Notes under the pieces: model-generated
Seen by the model: only the letters and a program-made list of their open reading frames with translations
The model's database searches: none
Told to the model about the DNA's origin: nothing
In this document: positions 7,418 through 9,143 of the stretch, in pieces
Numbering within the stretch: the stretch's first letter is position 1
How the letters are laid out: each line of letters begins with the position of its first letter
Program-made: the position numbers and the translations under genes
Source of the DNA: Chloroflexota bacterium
GTDB lineage: Bacteria; Chloroflexota; Anaerolineae; Anaerolineales; UBA4823
Reading direction: 5' to 3'
Assembly: GCA_030636125.1 (NCBI GenBank)
Contig: DAOVXM010000071.1
Span: 1-9,143 of the forward strand
DNA length: 9,143 nucleotides

Positions 7418-7443
7418 CCGCTTGGGGGATAAGCTCCCCGCGG
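7418..7443. terminator. Possible shared terminator hairpin between convergent genes
   Basis: CCGC (7418-7421) pairs with GCGG (7440-7443) and, after a TT bulge, GGGG (7424-7427) pairs with CCCC (7436-7439). The GC-rich hairpin lies between the convergent cobU and oxidoreductase stops, where a terminator is expected. There is no clear T run on either side, so the call is tentative. Confidence 0.35.
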
Positions 7444-7467
7444 ATACGATGGATGTTTTGAGATGGA

Positions 7468-8103
7468 CTAACTGAATCGCTGCTCTTTCCAAACATCAGC
7501 CTCGTTATGATACCCGGCCTGCTCCCAGAAACCCAAACGGTCCTGTGTAGTAAACTCCAAAGACCGCAACCATTTGCCGCCTTTCCATAAATATGGTGTT
7601 TTGTGTTCTGTGCCTGTGATACGACCAACAACACCACGCAACGGGTATCCATGGTCTGGATCGAGCGGTCGACCATCATAATGAGTGGCCAATAAGAAAT
7701 TTGGAGCCAGTACCATGTCTAATGGCAGGTTAGTTGTGTAGCCGTACTCGCAGTGCTGGACCACAAATTGGGCGGTGGGTTTGAGCTTGAGGACTCCGCT
7801 ATCTACCAAAGACTTAATTGAGATACCCTCCCACTCTGTGTCAAACTTACTCCAACGCGTAACACAGTGGACATCCATCTTCAACTTTGTACGGGGTTGC
7901 TGGTTCAACTCATCCCAGGTCCACAGGATATCTTCTTCGACCTGTCCATAGATACGAAAGTTCCAGGTGGCTGGATTAAATTCGGGAACGGGTCCATAAT
8001 GCAATACTGGGAAACGATTGGTCAAAGATTGTCCAGGTGGCAGGCGTCCTTCCAGCTTGACTTGCTCCTCGTTTTCGCGACGATTAAAAACACTTTTCAA
8101 CAT
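7468..8103 (-). CDS. Sulfite-oxidase-family molybdopterin-dependent oxidoreductase (cytoplasmic YedY-like)
   Basis: This 211-residue protein carries the molybdopterin-binding oxidoreductase fold (PF00174 family). Cys80 in DVHCVTRWS is the expected molybdenum ligand. LDPDHGYPLRGVV (147-159) and TPYLWKGGKWLRSLEF (169-184) match the cofactor and scaffold regions. The end GFWEQAGYHNEADVWKEQRF (191-210) is diagnostic of the small sulfite-oxidase-like subgroup. There is no Tat or Sec signal and no membrane segment, so it should be cytoplasmic, unlike MsrP/YedY. I chose the ATG at 8103 because GGGAGG (8108-8113) precedes it by 4 nt; a start at 8136 would add 11 residues encoded across that site. The substrate is unknown. 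It converges on cobU and has no evident link to B12. Confidence 0.87.
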   Translation of the reverse strand: MLKSVFNRRENEEQVKLEGRLPPGQSLTNRFPVLHYGPVPEFNPATWNFRIYGQVEEDILWTWDELNQQPRTKLKMDVHCVTRWSKFDTEWEGISIKSLVDSGVLKLKPTAQFVVQHCEYGYTTNLPLDMVLAPNFLLATHYDGRPLDPDHGYPLRGVVGRITGTEHKTPYLWKGGKWLRSLEFTTQDRLGFWEQAGYHNEADVWKEQRFS

Positions 8104-8107
8104 ACAA

Positions 8108-8113
8108 CCTCCC
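8108..8113 (-). promoter_or_regulatory. Ribosome binding site that sets the oxidoreductase start
   Basis: Read on the - strand this is GGGAGG, 4 nt before the ATG at 8103. It favours that start over the in-frame ATG at 8136. Confidence 0.6.
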
Positions 8114-8141
8114 ATCCAGCTGGATGATAACAACAAATTTA

Positions 8142-8194
8142 GTAATTTGCGGAATGAATTTTAAAATAAATCTGGTGTCAAAACCGCAAATTAC
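8142..8194. repeat. Perfect 11-bp inverted repeat around the oxidoreductase promoter
   Basis: GTAATTTGCGG (8142-8152) and CCGCAAATTAC (8184-8194) are exact reverse complements separated by 31 bp. The candidate - strand promoter lies between the arms, which fits a repressor operator pair. This role is inference. Confidence 0.5.
8153..8181 (-). promoter_or_regulatory. Candidate promoter of the molybdopterin oxidoreductase
   Basis: On the - strand a perfect TTGACA (-35, 8181-8176) is followed after 17 nt by TTCATT (8158-8153), only three of six to the -10 consensus. A better -10-like TAAAAT (8163-8158) is too close at 12 nt. The place, 50-80 nt upstream of the start codon and between inverted-repeat arms, makes it plausible. 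Confidence 0.38.
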
Positions 8195-8199
8195 ATTTA

Positions 8200-8249
8200 G
8201 CAAATGCCTGGTTGGCGTTTTTATATTCAAGTTACTTTCCGGCATTTGC
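8200..8249. repeat. Perfect 9-bp inverted repeat upstream of the oxidoreductase promoter
   Basis: GCAAATGCC (8200-8208) and GGCATTTGC (8241-8249) are exact reverse complements 32 bp apart. They share GCAAAT with the neighbouring repeat at 8142-8194. The left arm can alternatively fold with GGCGTTT (8214-8220) into a small hairpin followed by T's on the + strand, but no + strand gene is near enough to give that a clear role. Confidence 0.42.
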
Positions 8250-8368
8250 ATAATTGCTACAGCCTGAGATTTAATTTAACTGACGGTCTTCCATTTGTTT
8301 TTATTACTCAATTATTATCGCCAATCACCTACAAACGTCAGCCTTGAATATTACCAGATTTGATTTAT

Positions 8369-8716
8369 TCATACAATAGTTGCCACCTCAGCCTCTTCAA
8401 AACTAATTGCTGGTATCTTGAAATAAATTAGCACCAGTGCAGTCCAACCAGTCTGGTGACTGGCACCCATACCGGCACCATTATATCCATTGAAGTACTC
8501 ATAAAATAGCAAATAATCACACCAATGAGGATCAGATTGGAAAAACTCCTGGTCACCGAAAACTGGTCGACGGTCACCTTTATCAGCATTACGTAAAAAG
8601 ATATTCTGGAGGCGGTGACTGATTTCTTCAGCAGAATCCTTTAAATCTAACCAATTACCAGATCCATGGTGTACTTCGATCTTAAGCGAATCTCCATAAT
8701 GATGGTGAAATCGATG
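8369..8716 (-). pseudogene. Relic of a GH63-type glycosidase, C-terminal end only
   Basis: On the - strand an uninterrupted frame of 115 codons ends in TGA (8371-8369). It closely resembles the C-terminal end of GH63 / mannosylglycerate-hydrolase-like glycosidases. In order it reads RFHHHYGDSLKIE, HHGSGNWLDL, GDRRPVFGDQEFFQSDPHW, then LLFYEYFNGYNGAGMGA and SHQTGWTALV. Full-length members are several hundred residues, so most of the protein is absent. The frame has no start codon before the homology, and a TAA (8719-8717) stands just upstream where a Leu or similar residue would be expected. The Glu of YEYFNG lies in the area of the family's catalytic base (inference). No promoter or ribosome site fits. 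It is most likely a decaying remnant, next to a sugar-type regulator. Confidence 0.72.
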
Positions 8717-8966
8717 TTATAGCGTTATCATAAACACTTCGGATCTCTGAGAACTTCCAGGGAAAGAGGCACAAATCACCACCACGAATCCCAAAGAGCC
8801 GATACTTCTCAAACTAACAGTGTACGGCAGACTATACGCAACACATATATAGGCAAATCGAAACCCTAATTGAAAGTCAAACGAACTTTTAATCTTGATT
8901 TATTGCAATTTTCACAAATATAAAAAAGTTGCTGACAATGCACTACTTTACAGAATGATTTGCATC
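8717..8966. other. AT-rich spacer, no intact gene
   Basis: No gene or RNA is recognised here. On the - strand, short broken frames contain LFGIRGG and LFPW (about 8760-8800), faintly like the WRGPxWFPxN region that precedes RFHHYYGD in GH63 proteins. This suggests that the glycosidase relic once extended further upstream and has decayed through frameshifts. The match is weak. Confidence 0.3.
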
Positions 8967-8995
8967 AAGACAGTGATTGTGATAAACTTTATAAC
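8967..8995 (+). promoter_or_regulatory. Candidate promoter of the RpiR-family regulator
   Basis: AAGACA (8967-8972, four of six to TTGACA) and TATAAC (8990-8995, five of six to TATAAT) are separated by 17 nt. They are correctly placed for transcription starting near 9002, about 38 nt before the ATG. The promoter lies almost wholly inside the palindrome at 8969-9005. Confidence 0.45.
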
Positions 8996-9005
8996 AATCA
9001 CTGTC
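8969..9005. promoter_or_regulatory. 37-nt near-perfect palindrome, probable operator of the rpiR gene
   Basis: GACAGTGATTGT (8969-8980) and ACAATCACTGTC (8994-9005) pair perfectly over 12 bp. After one G/A mismatch, ATAA (8982-8985) pairs with TTAT (8989-8992) around a 3-nt centre. No T run follows, so it is not a terminator. It covers the candidate -35/-10 region, 34 nt upstream of the start codon. A dimeric or tetrameric repressor bound here would block the promoter; autoregulation by the adjacent regulator is the simplest reading (inference). Confidence 0.6.
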
Positions 9006-9039
9006 CAGAACTATCAGCCTTCTTAGGTAGGAGGGAATC

Positions 9040-9143
9040 ATGTTATACGAAGAACGAATTCGTCGTGAACGGTCAAACATGTCGAAAAGCTTCGCGAAAC
9101 TGGCCGATTTCCTGCTCGATTCATATGTAGAAGCAGCATTCAT
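9040..9143 (+). CDS. RpiR/MurR-family transcriptional regulator, N-terminal part (runs off the window)
   Basis: Only the first 34 codons are present. MLYEERIRRERSNMSKSF followed by AKLADFLLDSYVEAAF fits the start of the RpiR-type N-terminal helix-turn-helix domain, in which a 'LSxSxxRIADFLLxNxxxAAF' pattern precedes the TATELA DNA-binding helices. The family usually adds a C-terminal SIS domain that senses phosphosugars; this part is not visible here. AGGAGG (9029-9034) lies 5 nt before the ATG, a strong site. The palindromic promoter just upstream suggests autoregulation, and the glycosidase relic on the other strand would fit a past sugar-use locus. The start and strand are secure; the family call rests on a short stretch. 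Confidence 0.72.
   Translation, partial: MLYEERIRRERSNMSKSFAKLADFLLDSYVEAAF

Noticed and set aside
7867..8127. An 86-codon + strand frame opposite the oxidoreductase gene.
   Set aside because: It is antisense to a gene with clear family motifs and has no matching features of its own.
8280..8341. CTGACG / CGTCAG inverted repeat upstream of the oxidoreductase gene.
   Set aside because: Only 6 bp with a 50-nt spacer; expected by chance in a region of this size.
8720..8810. Short - strand frame containing LFGIRGGDLCLFPW as an independent small gene.
   Set aside because: About 44 codons without a ribosome site; better read as faint decayed GH63 sequence or chance.
8104..9039. Possible insertion sequence, CRISPR array or tRNA gene in the long gene-poor stretch.
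   Set aside because: No transposase fragments, target duplications, regular direct repeats or cloverleaf with CCA-type acceptor ends were seen; the inverted repeats are too short and too central to be element ends.
8943..9143. A - strand frame at the window end.
   Set aside because: It is antisense to the RpiR start and its palindromic promoter; the + strand has the strong ribosome site and family-like sequence.

Overview
This window is a vitamin B12 (cobalamin) uptake and late-assembly locus, followed by a decayed accessory stretch and the start of a sugar-type regulator. Two features suggest a Chloroflexota (Anaerolineae-like) bacterium: a B12-binding lipoprotein with a long Thr/Pro/Ala-rich linker after its lipid-anchor Cys, and an RpiR-type regulator with an N-terminus of the kind I associate with that group. 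This assignment is an impression from family resemblance, not a search result.

Layout. (1) 1-113: the 3' part of what looks like a cobalamin riboswitch, cut by the window edge. (2) 114-3025: btuF, btuC and btuD on the + strand, encoding the binding protein, permease and ATPase of a B12 ABC importer. A strong symmetric terminator at 3056-3105 closes this unit. (3) 3177-7365: cobO, cobS, a small membrane-protein frame that looks frameshifted, a cobC-like phosphatase, cobQ and cobU, all + strand and mostly overlapping or only a few bases apart. (4) 7468-8103, - strand: a cytoplasmic YedY/sulfite-oxidase-fold molybdopterin oxidoreductase that converges on cobU. (5) 8104-9039: about 0.9 kb with no intact gene. 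It holds two inverted repeats around the oxidoreductase promoter region and a - strand relic of the C-terminal end of a GH63-type glycosidase. (6) 9040 to the end: the first 34 codons of an RpiR-family regulator, preceded by a 37-nt near-perfect palindrome that contains a plausible promoter.

How the genes work together. BtuFCD imports corrinoids under probable B12 feedback control. CobO adenosylates the corrin cobalt and CobQ amidates the side chains to give adenosylcobyric acid. CobU activates adenosylcobinamide to the GDP form, CobS joins it to alpha-ribazole (phosphate), and the CobC-like phosphatase removes the remaining phosphate. No cobT, cobD/cbiB or corrin-ring genes are in the window, so the locus covers uptake and late steps and depends on genes elsewhere or on salvaged precursors.

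I found no convincing new multi-gene system. The less ordinary items are the frameshifted small ORF between cobS and cobC, the palindromic rpiR promoter, the four GCAAAT half-sites near the oxidoreductase promoter, and the GH63 relic.
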